Shown in pieces: positions 26,790 to 35,906 of a DNA stretch of 64,000 nucleotides; the stretch's first letter is position 1; every line of letters starts with the position of its first letter. The notes beneath the pieces were generated by a model. That model made no database searches and was not told the DNA's origin. It saw only the letters and a list, made by a program, of their open reading frames with translations. Source of the stretch: Candidatus Faeciplasma pullistercoris. Lineage in GTDB: Bacteria; Bacillota; Clostridia; Oscillospirales; Ruminococcaceae. The position numbers and the translations under genes are program-made. The stretch is from the NCBI GenBank assembly GCA_018715525.1, contig DVLL01000019.1:1-64000 (forward strand), read 5' to 3'.

Positions 26790-26818
26790 ATTATAGCCTA
26801 ACAAGTTTTCACAGTCAA
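26790..26818 (-). promoter_or_regulatory. Promoter of the tepA-ylzJ-uppP-ftsK operon
   Basis: TTGACT (26818-26813), 17-base spacer, TATAAT (26795-26790). No equally good promoter was seen down to the PBP gene, so this may drive the whole leftward block. Confidence 0.8.
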
Positions 26819-26898
26819 GAAAGGAAGAGAATTATTTTAGACTGAATTTACCGTTTTAATGCAAAAAAGTGTGTCCGATTATCTTGACAACTTTGGTC

Positions 26899-26907
26899 TG
26901 CTATAAT
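26899..26907 (+). promoter_or_regulatory. Extended -10 promoter of the aconitase operon
   Basis: TG at 26899-26900 followed by one base and TATAAT at 26902-26907. TTGACA at 26884 is only 12 bases upstream, too close to act as a normal -35 box. Confidence 0.55.
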
Positions 26908-26981
26908 AAAATATATTTCATATAGCCATTACGGCATTGCCGTGTTTTTCGCGACAAATATTCACGCAAGGAGAGATGCAC

Positions 26982-28916
26982 ATGGGCTACACGGTAGCTG
27001 AAAAGATACTTAAGGAACACCTTGTAGAAGGAGAGTTCAAGAAGGGCTCCGAGATAGGCATAAGAATTGACCAGACTCTTACTCAGGACGCCACCGGAAC
27101 AATGGCATATATAGAGTTTGAGGCAATGGGTATACCGAGGGTAAGAACCGAAAAGAGCGTGGCGTATATCGACCACAACACCCTGCAATCCGGCTTCGAA
27201 AACGCCGACGACCATCGTTTCATAGGCTCGGTAGCCAAAAAAAGAGGCATTTCCTTCTCACGTCCCGGAAACGGAATCTGCCACCAGGTTCACCTCGAGA
27301 GGTTCGGTATTCCCGGAAAGACGCTCATAGGCTCTGATTCACACACTCCCACCGGCGGCGGACTCGGAATGATAGCTATCGGCGCCGGCGGACTGGATGT
27401 CGCAGTTGCCATGGGCGGCGGAACATACTACATAACCTACCCCAAGATAGTCAAGGTTGAGCTTAAGGGCAAGCTTTCCCCGTGGGTATCCGCCAAGGAC
27501 GTTATCCTTGAGGTTCTTCGCAGAATGAGCGTCAAAGGCGGCGTAGGCAAGATCATCGAATACTGCGGCGATGGAGTAAAGACACTCAGCGTCCCCGAGA
27601 GAGCTACCATAACCAACATGGGCGCAGAGCTTGGCGCAACCACCAGCGTTTTCCCCTCTGACGAAAGGACACTCGAATTTTTGAGAGCTCAGAAGCGCGA
27701 GGAGGTATATAAGGAGATAAGCGCAGATCCGGACGCTGAATACGACGAGGAGCTGGTTATTGAGCTTGATAAGCTCGAGCCGCTTGTCGCCTGCCCGCAC
27801 TCTCCCGATAATGTCAAGACGGTAAAAGAGCTTGAGGGTATGAAAATCGACCAGGTATGTATCGGCTCCTGCACCAATTCCTCCCTGCTTGACATGATGA
27901 AGGTGGCGTACATACTCAGGGGCAAGACTGTCCACCCTGATGTCTCCCTCTCGATAGCTCCCGGCTCGAAGCAGGTGCTCAATATGCTCTCCCGCGGCGG
28001 AGAGCTTTCCGATATGATAGACGCCGGAGCAAGGCTGCTTGAGTCTGCCTGCGGTCCCTGCATAGGCATGGGTCAGTCTCCCAACTCAAAGGGAGTATCG
28101 CTCAGAACCTTCAACCGCAACTTCTTGGGCAGATCCGGCACCAAGGATGCCCAGATATACCTTCTTTCCCCCGAGACCGCCGCGATTTCAGCGATAACAG
28201 GCGTTCTTACCGACCCGAGAAGCCTCGGAGAGATGCCCCAGTTCGAGCTTCCGGCTACATTCATCATAAACGACAATATGATTGCTCTGCCTGCCAGCAA
28301 GGAGGAGGCAGACAAGGTAGAGGTACTCAAGGGTCCGAATATCAAGTCCTACCCCGAGACATCTCCTCTTCCCGAGTCGCTTCACATAACCTGCTCGCTC
28401 AAGGTCGGAGACAACATCACTACAGATCACATTATGCCAGCCGGCTCAAAGATTCTTCCTCTCAGGTCGAATATACCCGAGATCTCCAAGTACTGCTTCA
28501 GCGTGGTAGATGAGAAATTCCCCGAGAGGGCGCTCAGCCTCGGCACGAGCGCGATAATAGGCGGCTCTAACTACGGACAGGGCTCCTCAAGAGAGCATGC
28601 GGCTTTAGCGCCGCTCTACCTCGGAATAAAGACGGTAATAGTAAAGTCGTTCGCAAGAATACACAAGGCTAATCTCGTCAACGCCGGCATACTCCCGCTT
28701 ACATTCGCCAATGAGGCTGATTATGACAAAATTTCCGCAGGAGACGAGCTGTGCCTTGATAACCTCAGAGAGGCTGTCAAGAGCGGCAATACCGTTACCC
28801 TCAAGGACAAGACCAGCGGCATAGAGGCAATTCTCAATATCGAGCTTTCCGAAAGAGAGCGCGAGGTAATCCTCGAGGGCGGCCTGCTTGACTACACCAG
28901 AGAGCGCATAAAGTAA
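26982..28916 (+). CDS. Aconitate hydratase
   Basis: The 644-residue enzyme interconverts citrate and isocitrate. The start is ATG 26982 (MGYTVAEKIL), behind AAGGAGAG; a more upstream ATG lacks a site. The [4Fe-4S] Cys are seen in VCIGSCTNSS and in SACGPCIGMG; SDSHTPTGGG and, in the swivelling C-terminal domain, GGSNYGQGSSREHAA supply substrate contacts. At about 644 residues it belongs to the shorter bacterial/archaeal aconitase type rather than AcnA (~900). It leads a three-gene unit with isocitrate dehydrogenase. Confidence 0.95.
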   Translation: MGYTVAEKILKEHLVEGEFKKGSEIGIRIDQTLTQDATGTMAYIEFEAMGIPRVRTEKSVAYIDHNTLQSGFENADDHRFIGSVAKKRGISFSRPGNGICHQVHLERFGIPGKTLIGSDSHTPTGGGLGMIAIGAGGLDVAVAMGGGTYYITYPKIVKVELKGKLSPWVSAKDVILEVLRRMSVKGGVGKIIEYCGDGVKTLSVPERATITNMGAELGATTSVFPSDERTLEFLRAQKREEVYKEISADPDAEYDEELVIELDKLEPLVACPHSPDNVKTVKELEGMKIDQVCIGSCTNSSLLDMMKVAYILRGKTVHPDVSLSIAPGSKQVLNMLSRGGELSDMIDAGARLLESACGPCIGMGQSPNSKGVSLRTFNRNFLGRSGTKDAQIYLLSPETAAISAITGVLTDPRSLGEMPQFELPATFIINDNMIALPASKEEADKVEVLKGPNIKSYPETSPLPESLHITCSLKVGDNITTDHIMPAGSKILPLRSNIPEISKYCFSVVDEKFPERALSLGTSAIIGGSNYGQGSSREHAALAPLYLGIKTVIVKSFARIHKANLVNAGILPLTFANEADYDKISAGDELCLDNLREAVKSGNTVTLKDKTSGIEAILNIELSEREREVILEGGLLDYTRERIK

Positions 28917-28934
28917 AACAGGAAGTGAGCCCGT

Positions 28935-29873
28935 TTGTACCCTTACGACAGCATGTCATATAATGAGCAAATCTCACTGCCGGAGTTTCTTAGGGAAAAG
29001 CTTTTTTCCCAGTACGGCGAAGAGCTTACCGAAAAAATAAGGCAGGGGTATCTTGCAAGGCGGCGGGTGAGCCTGCGGCTCAACCCGCTGAAGGGAGACC
29101 GTAACGCCACGCTTGACGAGCTCAACGCCGCAGGGCTCTCGCCCGAGCCGGTCAGCTGGTACCGCGACGCATTCACACTTTCCAAAGCGAGGGAAAGCGA
29201 CGTTCGCTCGCTTAAATCCTACGAAGACGGAAGGATCTATATGCAGAGCCTCAGCTCGATGCTTCCGCCGCTTATCCTCTCCCCAAAGCCGGACACCGAT
29301 ATCCTTGACATGGCGGCGGCACCCGGAGGCAAGACCACTCAGATAGCGGCGCTCTGCGGCAACAAATGCAGGATAACCGCCTGCGAGCGAAACGCGGCAA
29401 GAGCGGAGCGTCTCAGATACAACATCGCTAAGCAGGGAGTAGGCTGCGCGTATGTGATGCTGATAGACTCAAGGCAGCTTAACAGCGGCTTCTCGTTCGA
29501 CTCGATACTCCTTGACGCACCATGCAGCGGAAGCGGCACTCTCACAGCCTCGGAGCTTTGCAAGGGTCACTTTACCAATACGCTTATAAAAAAGAGCTCT
29601 GAAACGCAGCGAGCGCTTTTAACCAAGGCTCTTGAGCTTCTTAAGCCCGGGCATGAGATGGTATACTCCACCTGCTCTATACTCGCTGAGGAAAACGAGG
29701 ATGTTGTCGGCCGTGTAATTTCAAAATCCCGAGCCGAGGTAGTTAAGCTCGATGATGCGTGGCTGGGCGAGCTGCCTCTTTTGCCGGTCAAGCTGCCCGG
29801 GACGGTCTGCGTTTGCCCGGACGCCGATTACGAGGGCTTCTTTATAGCAAAGCTGAGAAAGCTGCCAAATTGA
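28935..29873 (+). CDS. RsmB/RsmF-type 16S rRNA m5C methyltransferase
   Basis: The 312-residue SAM-dependent enzyme starts at TTG 28935 (AGGAAGTGAG upstream). The RsmF-like N-terminal part ([14 protein letters not shown]) precedes SAM motif [14 protein letters not shown] and the two catalytic cysteine motifs DAPCSGSG and YSTCSI of 5-methylcytosine RNA methyltransferases. The usual C-terminal PUA/ferredoxin extension of long RsmF proteins is missing, which is common in Bacillota. It is placed between aconitase and isocitrate dehydrogenase genes, with gaps of 18 and 49 bases, an association with no obvious metabolic reason. Confidence 0.9.
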   Translation: MYPYDSMSYNEQISLPEFLREKLFSQYGEELTEKIRQGYLARRRVSLRLNPLKGDRNATLDELNAAGLSPEPVSWYRDAFTLSKARESDVRSLKSYEDGRIYMQSLSSMLPPLILSPKPDTDILDMAAAPGGKTTQIAALCGNKCRITACERNAARAERLRYNIAKQGVGCAYVMLIDSRQLNSGFSFDSILLDAPCSGSGTLTASELCKGHFTNTLIKKSSETQRALLTKALELLKPGHEMVYSTCSILAEENEDVVGRVISKSRAEVVKLDDAWLGELPLLPVKLPGTVCVCPDADYEGFFIAKLRKLPN

Positions 29874-29922
29874 CACGGCATACTTTTATCAATTCTTTAC
29901 AACCAAAAAGGAAGTGCGAAAT

Positions 29923-31146
29923 ATGGACAAAATCAAAATGACTACCCCCATCGTAGAGATGGACGGCGACGAGATGACAAGGGTCGTCTGGAAAATGATA
30001 AAGGACGAGCTTATACTGCCCTATGTTGACCTCAAGACCGAATACTACGACCTCGGACTTGAGTACCGCAACCAAACCGACGACCAGGTTACCATAGACA
30101 GTGCGAACGCGACCAAGAAATACGGAGTCGCGGTAAAATGCGCGACTATCACCCCAAACGCCGCAAGAGTTGAAGAGTACAAGCTCAAGCAGATGTGGAA
30201 GTCCCCCAACGGCACGATAAGAGCGATACTTGACGGCACGGTATTCCGAGCTCCGATCATCATAAAGGGCATCACTCCCTTTATACCGAGCTGGACAAAG
30301 CCTATAACGATTGCCCGTCATGCCTACGGCGACATATATAAGAATACAGAGCTCAGAGCTCCTAAGGGCAGCAAGGCTGAGATAGTCGTTACTGATGAAA
30401 ACGGCAACGAGACAAGGGCTCTGATACACGATTTCAAGGCGAGCGGCGGAATTGTTCAGGGTGTTCACAACACAGACGCCTCTATCTCAGGCTTTGCCAG
30501 ATCCTGCTTCACCTACGCTCTTGACACCAAGCAGGATCTGTGGTTTGCGTCAAAGGACACTATCTCTAAGGTGTACGACCACAGGTTCAAGGATATCTTT
30601 GCCGAGATCTACCAAAACGAGTTCAAGGAGAAGTTTGAAGCAGCCGGAATTGAATACTTCTATACCCTTATCGACGACGTTGTCGCCAGAGTCATTCGCT
30701 CCAACGGCGGCATGATCTGGGCGTGCAAGAACTATGACGGAGACGTTATGTCAGACATGGTAGCCACAGCCTACGGCAGCCTCGGTCTGATGACGTCTGT
30801 GCTGGTATCCCCGGACGGAATATACGAGTATGAGGCTGCGCACGGAACGGTCCAGCGCCACTACTACAAATGGCTGAAGGGCGAAAAGACCTCCACTAAT
30901 CCGATAGCCACTATCTTTGCGTGGACTGGAGCGCTTCGCAAGCGCGGTGAGCTGGACAATATTCCCGGACTATGCAAGTACGCAGACGCACTTGAGAAGG
31001 CGACGATATCCACCGTCGAGAGCGGAATAATGACCAACGACATGGCGGCTATCTCCACTAATCCAAACAAGAAGGGCGTATACACCGAGGAGTTCTTCTC
31101 GGCAATCAGCGAAAACCTTGCAAAGTGCATGGGCATGGCTGAATAA
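29923..31146 (+). CDS. icd: NADP-dependent isocitrate dehydrogenase
   Basis: The 407-residue enzyme oxidises isocitrate to 2-oxoglutarate, giving NADPH and a glutamate precursor. The start is ATG 29923, five bases from AAGGAAGTG; a GTG three codons earlier sits inside that site. Family motifs [17 protein letters not shown]-like [11 protein letters not shown], the Asp-rich metal site [17 protein letters not shown] and NADP-binding HGTVQRHY are those of the eukaryote-type homodimeric IDH, found in various Clostridia. With aconitase it forms the oxidative branch to 2-oxoglutarate; citrate synthase is not in the window. Confidence 0.95.
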   Translation: MDKIKMTTPIVEMDGDEMTRVVWKMIKDELILPYVDLKTEYYDLGLEYRNQTDDQVTIDSANATKKYGVAVKCATITPNAARVEEYKLKQMWKSPNGTIRAILDGTVFRAPIIIKGITPFIPSWTKPITIARHAYGDIYKNTELRAPKGSKAEIVVTDENGNETRALIHDFKASGGIVQGVHNTDASISGFARSCFTYALDTKQDLWFASKDTISKVYDHRFKDIFAEIYQNEFKEKFEAAGIEYFYTLIDDVVARVIRSNGGMIWACKNYDGDVMSDMVATAYGSLGLMTSVLVSPDGIYEYEAAHGTVQRHYYKWLKGEKTSTNPIATIFAWTGALRKRGELDNIPGLCKYADALEKATISTVESGIMTNDMAAISTNPNKKGVYTEEFFSAISENLAKCMGMAE

Positions 31147-31164
31147 CTTCATCTGAAATAATAC

Positions 31165-31236
31165 AAGCGGCATGGCATATGCGGCTATCCCTTATCTTCT
31201 TACAGGGAATTCGCATATATGTCATGCCGCTTTTTT
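31165..31236 (+). terminator. Terminator of the aconitase operon
   Basis: AAGCGGCATG-GCATATGCG pairs with CGCATATATG-CATGCCGC, followed by TTTTTT: a long imperfect stem. Confidence 0.85.
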
Positions 31237-31255
31237 ACTTGCATACCACATAACG

Positions 31256-31291
31256 CAAAAAACCGCCCGGCATATAAAGCCGGACGGCGTC
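31256..31291 (-). terminator. Terminator after the YitT gene
   Basis: CGCCGTCCGGC pairs with GCCGGGCGG on the minus strand around a short AT loop, followed by TTTTTTG. Confidence 0.8.
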
Positions 31292-31323
31292 CACATTCGT
31301 TATCAAAATCAAAGCTGACAGCG

Positions 31324-32223
31324 CTACTCGGTAATGGTAGTGCTCTTCTTTCTCTTGTCGGCAAACTGACCGACAGTATTTGAAACATTGGAAATGCTGG
31401 CAAATGTCCCGGGATACTTTTTGAGTATCTGCTTGAGCTTTGTTATCTGATCCTTGTTTATCACGCAGATAAGCATGCTCTTCTGCTCGTGAGTGTAGCA
31501 GCCCTCGGCGTTTACAAGCGTAGCGGAGTGACCAAGCTTTTCGATTATCTCATTAGCTACCTCGTTGGGATAGTTAGTTATTATCTCGAATCTAATCGCT
31601 TCCCTTGAGCCCTTTAGCATCCTGTCGCTGACGTTGCTGTAGAAGTATGAATAAAGTATGCAAAGCATCACCGGCTCAAGCTCGTATCCGTAAACAAAGT
31701 AAGACACTATCGCAACCGCCGAGTTGAGCACAAAGGTCACCCACATGAAGTTATACGCTGGCTTGAACTTGTGGATAAGCACAGCCACCAGCTCAGTTCC
31801 TCCTGAGCAGCTGTTGTACATTATCACCTGTCCTAAGAGCGCTCCGTTGAGTATTCCCGAGACTACCGGACCTAAAATAGTGCTTGTGCCGTTGTCCGTC
31901 TGGTATATAAACGGGTCAAGGTTCAAAAACGGATCGTCCATAAGTATAAGCGCGCCTGAGAACACAATTATGAACACCGCAGACTTGACGGCAAACTCCT
32001 TGTCCACCAGCAGATAAACCGCAATGATAAACGGTATATTAAATATCAGCGAGAGATATCCGGCGTTTATGTCAAATATATGCTGTATCATCGTGGCAAT
32101 GCCGTTAAAGCCAGCCGGCGCAAAGCTGTTCGGAAAAATAAATATAACATAGCATAAAGCGCTGAGCACCGCTATCAAAGTTATCGCAAGATATTCAAAG
32201 GTTTTCCGAAAAATCTTGTTCAT
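31324..32223 (-). CDS. YitT-family membrane protein (DUF161/DUF2179)
   Basis: The 299-residue protein has five to six TM helices (about residues 8-175), with NSFAPAGFNGIATMIQ and SCSGGTELVA typical of YitT, and a cytosolic C-terminal DUF2179 domain (about 210-290, EIITNYPNEVANEIIEKLGH). Start ATG 32223 was chosen behind GAGAGGGG. Function is unknown; the C-terminal domain is a ligand-binding-like fold. It has its own promoter and terminator. Confidence 0.88.
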   Translation of the reverse strand: MNKIFRKTFEYLAITLIAVLSALCYVIFIFPNSFAPAGFNGIATMIQHIFDINAGYLSLIFNIPFIIAVYLLVDKEFAVKSAVFIIVFSGALILMDDPFLNLDPFIYQTDNGTSTILGPVVSGILNGALLGQVIMYNSCSGGTELVAVLIHKFKPAYNFMWVTFVLNSAVAIVSYFVYGYELEPVMLCILYSYFYSNVSDRMLKGSREAIRFEIITNYPNEVANEIIEKLGHSATLVNAEGCYTHEQKSMLICVINKDQITKLKQILKKYPGTFASISNVSNTVGQFADKRKKSTTITE

Positions 32224-32273
32224 CCGTTCGACCCCTCTCAAAACTAAGCCTTAAGCTGAATTTGCCATAAATA

Positions 32274-32302
32274 AATATACCGCCGCTGCCGCCTGATTTC
32301 AA
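32274..32302 (-). promoter_or_regulatory. Promoter of the YitT gene
   Basis: TTGAAA (32302-32297), 17-base GC-rich spacer, TATATT (32279-32274). Confidence 0.65.
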
Positions 32303-32390
32303 TGCTAATAATAGATAATTCTAATGGTTGATAACCCCCAAAAGGTGTACAAAAATAGCTAATATGTTCTTTCACCGCGCACACATGTAC

Positions 32391-33584
32391 TTAGAGCCCG
32401 CTTGCAGGCTTCTTACGCTCTTCTGTCAGCCTATCGACCATTGTAACATACTTTACAATCTGATTTTTATCAACTGGCATGATGTACAGCAGCTTTTTCT
32501 GATAGTAGATGTCAAACTCGCGGTTGGGAGTATACGGCATTCCCGCAATTGACGAGGTCTTAATGCTGAACTGAAGCGGTGAGCCGTACAGCTCTCCATT
32601 TAGGCATATTTTTTCCCTGTCGAGAGTAATATGACCTTTGCCGGCATTAAAGTCCATTATTCCGTCCTCTCCTACGGTTCCGATTTTAACATCGTCTGAC
32701 AAGACCGCATTCAAGTCAAGCTGATCCCTCTGCCAGTAGAACCATTCGTTCACCGATTTCAGCTTTTCGTAGTCAAGGCGATAATCGTCTGAGAGGGTTG
32801 TCTCAAAGCCGCACATCGAGCATCTGATTTTGCCTCCGCCCGCAGTTATACATGACTCTCCCATGCACTCCGGGCACTTGTACAAAATAGTCTCAAGACC
32901 CTTCGACGTGTCTGAGCAGCGGTATCTCACGCCTGCCATCGCCTTTTCGTCGTCGTGGTAAATCGCCCTGTCGATAGTATTGGATATATCCGCAACCGTC
33001 ATCCTTGAGATTTCAGCCGTGTCAAGCAGCTTATAGGATTTAATATCTATCCTTCCCCGGCGGTATTTTTCTCCCCACTTCGGGAAAACGAGAGCAGCGC
33101 CGTTGCCGACAACAGAATATACGTCTATGCCCAGCTTTTTTACAAGCTCAGCAGTTCCGTCGGCTACCGGCTGCGAATGGGCTACTGCGTTAAGCCTGCC
33201 CTCGGGGAACATGACTATGATATTATTTTCCTTTTTTGCTCTCATAATCCCCACAATCGTTGATACATCCGAGCAGAACATCTTTTTTGTAATGATATGT
33301 CCCCAATTTTTCAGGATCTTTCCGAGAACCGGTATTGAGATAAAATGCTCACTCAAAATAAATGTCAGACGGCGCGGCAAAAGCGCGTAGCCGACAATAA
33401 TGTGGTCCTTAAGCGAAATGTGGGGGCAAAGGAACAAAGCCGGACCCTTTAATCCTTTAAGCCCGGATCTGTCAACGGTTATTTTTACCCCGCGCAAGCG
33501 GATATACATAGCAGACAGCCAGAAGAAAAGATGGTAAATAACAGGCATAGGTCTGCCAAGCTTTTTATTATTCTTGATTTTCAT
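32391..33584 (-). CDS. PlsC-like acyltransferase with C-terminal zinc ribbon
   Basis: The 397-residue protein has a lysophospholipid acyltransferase domain in residues about 10-215: HX4D as PHISLKD near residue 54, and FPEGRLNAVAHS near 125. Thereafter a zinc-ribbon-like motif CPECMGESC...KIRCSMCG occurs near 240-265, followed by a beta-rich module with WFYWQRDQLDL and PNREFDIYYQKKLLYIM. Ordinary PlsC proteins are 200-250 residues, so about 150 residues are extra. The acceptor lipid is unknown. The gene stands alone behind its own promoter. A GC-rich hairpin downstream is not evident. Confidence 0.82.
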   Translation of the reverse strand: MKIKNNKKLGRPMPVIYHLFFWLSAMYIRLRGVKITVDRSGLKGLKGPALFLCPHISLKDHIIVGYALLPRRLTFILSEHFISIPVLGKILKNWGHIITKKMFCSDVSTIVGIMRAKKENNIIVMFPEGRLNAVAHSQPVADGTAELVKKLGIDVYSVVGNGAALVFPKWGEKYRRGRIDIKSYKLLDTAEISRMTVADISNTIDRAIYHDDEKAMAGVRYRCSDTSKGLETILYKCPECMGESCITAGGGKIRCSMCGFETTLSDDYRLDYEKLKSVNEWFYWQRDQLDLNAVLSDDVKIGTVGEDGIMDFNAGKGHITLDREKICLNGELYGSPLQFSIKTSSIAGMPYTPNREFDIYYQKKLLYIMPVDKNQIVKYVTMVDRLTEERKKPASGL

Positions 33585-33629
33585 CTTCTTTATTGCCGTT
33601 GCCTCCGCCGTGTTAATGCTTACGCAAGA

Positions 33630-33658
33630 ATTGTATCATAAAACCGCTCTGATTACAA
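33630..33658 (-). promoter_or_regulatory. Promoter of the zinc-ribbon acyltransferase gene
   Basis: TTGTAA (33658-33653), 17-base spacer, TACAAT (33635-33630). Confidence 0.6.
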
Positions 33659-33688
33659 TGAGAATTTCCGTCAGGTTAACAATAACAG

Positions 33689-33717
33689 AAAAAAAGTCCC
33701 CGGCTACTGCCGAAGAC
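33689..33717 (-). terminator. Terminator of the tRNA-Gln unit
   Basis: GTCTTCGGC (33717-33709) pairs with GCCGGGGAC (33704-33696) around a four-base loop, then seven T on the minus strand. Confidence 0.85.
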
Positions 33718-33745
33718 CCCTTGCGACGACCATTAGCCGTCATTT

Positions 33746-33821
33746 TGGCTGCGGTTCTAGGATTCGAACCTAGGGAATGCTGGAGTCAGAGTCCAGTGCC
33801 TTACCACTTGGCGAAACCGCA
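33746..33821 (-). tRNA. tRNA-Gln (anticodon CTG)
   Basis: The minus strand folds into a cloverleaf with acceptor TGCGGTT/AACCGCA, anticodon stem CTGGA/TCCAG with loop CTCTGAC, and T-arm CTAGG-TTCGAAT-CCTAG. The anticodon CTG reads CAG. The first pair is U1-A72 as expected for bacterial tRNA-Gln. The discriminator is G and CCA is encoded. It lies 24 bases after the second tRNA-Gln on one transcript. Confidence 0.97.
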
Positions 33822-33844
33822 ATCTTCTTTCTGCGTTGTGACTT

Positions 33845-33920
33845 TGGTTGGGATAGGTGGATTCGAACCACCGGAATGACGGAGTCAAAGTCCGCTGCCT
33901 TACCTCTTGGCTATATCCCA
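33845..33920 (-). tRNA. tRNA-Gln (anticodon TTG)
   Basis: Cloverleaf with acceptor TGGGATA/TATCCCA, anticodon stem GCGGA/TCCGT with loop CTTTGAC, and T-arm CGGTGG-TTCGAAT-CCACC. The anticodon TTG reads CAA (and CAG by wobble). The discriminator is A and CCA is encoded. It is the first gene behind the promoter at 33967-33995. Confidence 0.97.
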
Positions 33921-33966
33921 GTATCAATAAGCCTCATCTCGGAACAGCGCTCAACACAGCTTTTAT

Positions 33967-33995
33967 ATTATAGCAAGTCTGTTCCGAAAAAGCAA
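33967..33995 (-). promoter_or_regulatory. Promoter of the tRNA-Gln pair
   Basis: TTGCTT (33995-33990), 17-base spacer, TATAAT (33972-33967), with TGC directly before the -10 box. Confidence 0.8.
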
Positions 33996-34264
33996 GTACT
34001 TTTTCAAAAAAAATTTTTAAAAAATTATTTTCTGGGATTTTGTGAATGTAAGCATAAGGGTAATCCGACGCTTTTCGGTTTATCTTACCTTATACCCTAC
34101 CCTTACTCTCGCATTATTTTGAAGAATCAGGCGCATGGCAGCTTTTAGCACATTCTGCAGACACTTACAGCCTAATACAAAGCTGACTAAACGAAACGCT
34201 TTTTTAAGGAAAGCTTTAACAAGCAAAAAAGTCTGCTGATATAACAGAAAATTTCTGAAAACAG
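33996..34264. other. Gene-free stretch between divergent promoters
   Basis: AT-rich with A- and T-runs. I see no credible gene, structured RNA or repeat here; a T-run after AACGAAACGC near 34190-34206 has no good stem. Confidence 0.5.
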
Positions 34265-34293
34265 TTGAAATAAAAGCAAAGTTATTATATAAT
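34265..34293 (+). promoter_or_regulatory. Strong promoter of the isomerase-like gene
   Basis: TTGAAA at 34265-34270, 17-base spacer, TATAAT at 34288-34293. Confidence 0.8.
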
Positions 34294-34350
34294 GATTGTA
34301 CGCGAATGTATTTGCTTGTAAAAGTAAAATATTTTATTGGAGGTAATAAA

Positions 34351-35835
34351 ATGATAAACATTCCAGTTGTTAAACTCGGCATTATTGCCGTATCCCGCGA
34401 CTGCTTCCCTATTCAGCTCTCTGAGAAGCGCCGCGGAGCAATCGTTGAAGCATGCAAGGCTAAGAATCTTGATGTTTACGAGTGCAAAACAACCGTTGAG
34501 AACGAGCTTGATATGCTCAAGGCAGTTGAAGAGGTCAAGGCCGCCGGCTGCAATGCTCTTACTGTATTCCTCGGCAACTTTGGTCCCGAGACTCCCGAGA
34601 CACTCATTGCCAAGAATTTTGACGGTCCGTGCATGTTCGTAGCTGCCGCTGAGGGCGACGGCGACATGATCAACGGCAGAGGCGACGCTTACTGCGGCAT
34701 GCTCAACTGCTCCTACAATCTCGGCATGAGAAAGCTCAAGGGCTACATCCCCGAGTACCCCGTAGGAACCGCTGAGGAAATTGTCGATATGATGGCTGAG
34801 TTCGTTCCTATTGCAAGAGTAATCCTCGGTCTTAAGGACCTCAAGATAATCACCTTCGGACCCCGTCCTCAGGACTTCTTCGCCTGCAACGCTCCCATCA
34901 AGGGACTCTATGAGCTGGGCGTAGAGATCGAAGAGAACAGCGAGCTTGACCTTCTGGTCGCTTACAAGGAGCACGCTAACGACCCCAGAATCGCTGACAT
35001 CTGCGCTGATATGGCTGCCGAGATGGGCGAGGGCAAGTACTATCCTGAGCTCAGCGCTCGTATGGCTCAGTTCGAGCTTACTCTTCTTGACTGGGCGGAG
35101 AGCCACAAGGGCAGCAGAAAGTATGTCGCTTTCGCCGACAAGTGCTGGCCTGCATTCCCCAGCCAGTTCGGCTTTGAGCCCTGCTATGTAAACAGCCGTC
35201 TCGCTTCCCGCGGAATTCCCGTATCCTGCGAGGTCGATATCTACGGCGCTCTCTCCGAGTACATAGGCATATGCCTCACCGGCGATACAGTAACTCTTCT
35301 CGATATCAACAACAGCGTTCCTAAGTACATCTACGATGAGGACAACATTGCCGCTCTCGGCTATGCTCTTACCGACACCTTCATGGGCTTCCACTGCGGA
35401 AACACTCCTTCCTGCAAGATGTGCGACGACAGGGCTATCAAGTACCAGCTCATCCAGCACAGACTTCTTGAGCCTCAGGGCAGCGATCCCGACTTCACCA
35501 GAGGAACTCTTGAGGGCGACATCGCTCCTTCCGAGATCACCTTCTATCGTCTCCAGTGCGACAGCGAGGGCAAGCTCAGATGCTACATTGCAGAGGGCGA
35601 GATCCTCAATGTTCCCACTCGTTCCTTCGGCGGTATCGCTATCTTCGCTATCCCCGAGATGGGCAGATTCTACCGTCATGTTCTCGTTCAGAAGAGATAT
35701 CCTCACCATGGCGCCGTTGCCTTCAAGCACTGCGGCAAGGTAATGTTCGAGGTTATGAAGTACCTCGGCATCGAGGACATCGCTTACAATCAGCCTAAGG
35801 GTCTTCCCTATCCTACTGAGAACCCCTTTGCCTGA
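34351..35835 (+). CDS. L-fucose/L-arabinose isomerase-family protein
   Basis: The 494-residue cytosolic protein has the FucI/AraA architecture: N-terminal alpha/beta domains (LGIIAVSRDCFP at the start, GNFGPETPE near 85), central FADKCWPAFPSQFG near 260 and a C-terminal substrate domain with FHCGNTP and HHGAVAFKHCGK. ATG 34351 follows TTGGAGGT; an upstream in-frame ATG has no site. Several metal-ligand positions (Glu, Asp, His) appear kept, but the sequence is not a standard FucI or AraA and no sugar kinase, aldolase or transporter is nearby. Codon use is strongly biased to C-ending codons and the promoter is near consensus, which suggests high expression. The substrate is unknown. Confidence 0.8.
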   Translation: MINIPVVKLGIIAVSRDCFPIQLSEKRRGAIVEACKAKNLDVYECKTTVENELDMLKAVEEVKAAGCNALTVFLGNFGPETPETLIAKNFDGPCMFVAAAEGDGDMINGRGDAYCGMLNCSYNLGMRKLKGYIPEYPVGTAEEIVDMMAEFVPIARVILGLKDLKIITFGPRPQDFFACNAPIKGLYELGVEIEENSELDLLVAYKEHANDPRIADICADMAAEMGEGKYYPELSARMAQFELTLLDWAESHKGSRKYVAFADKCWPAFPSQFGFEPCYVNSRLASRGIPVSCEVDIYGALSEYIGICLTGDTVTLLDINNSVPKYIYDEDNIAALGYALTDTFMGFHCGNTPSCKMCDDRAIKYQLIQHRLLEPQGSDPDFTRGTLEGDIAPSEITFYRLQCDSEGKLRCYIAEGEILNVPTRSFGGIAIFAIPEMGRFYRHVLVQKRYPHHGAVAFKHCGKVMFEVMKYLGIEDIAYNQPKGLPYPTENPFA

Positions 35836-35862
35836 TCTAAACATAGCTTAAGCTAAATTCGG

Positions 35863-35900
35863 AGGCAGCCTGCCTTGTTGCGGGCTGTCTCTGTTTTATT
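35863..35900 (+). terminator. Terminator of the isomerase-like gene
   Basis: AGGCAGCCTGC pairs with GCGGGCTGTCT (two G-T pairs); TGTTTTATTT follows. Confidence 0.75.
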
Positions 35901-35906
35901 TATATG

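Noticed and set aside
26884-26907. TTGACA plus TATAAT as an ordinary promoter of the aconitase operon
   Set aside because: The spacing is only 12 bases; the TG one base before TATAAT makes an extended -10 promoter more likely.
28935-28937. Later ATG start for the RsmF-like gene
   Set aside because: The TTG at 28935 has AGGAAGTGAG at proper distance and conserved N-terminal sequence follows it.
34285-35844. A 519-codon open frame on the minus strand opposite the isomerase-like gene
   Set aside because: It is the mirror of a strongly codon-biased gene with full family similarity on the plus strand; its composition (many Ser, Leu, Val and no domain) and lack of ribosome site mark it as a shadow.
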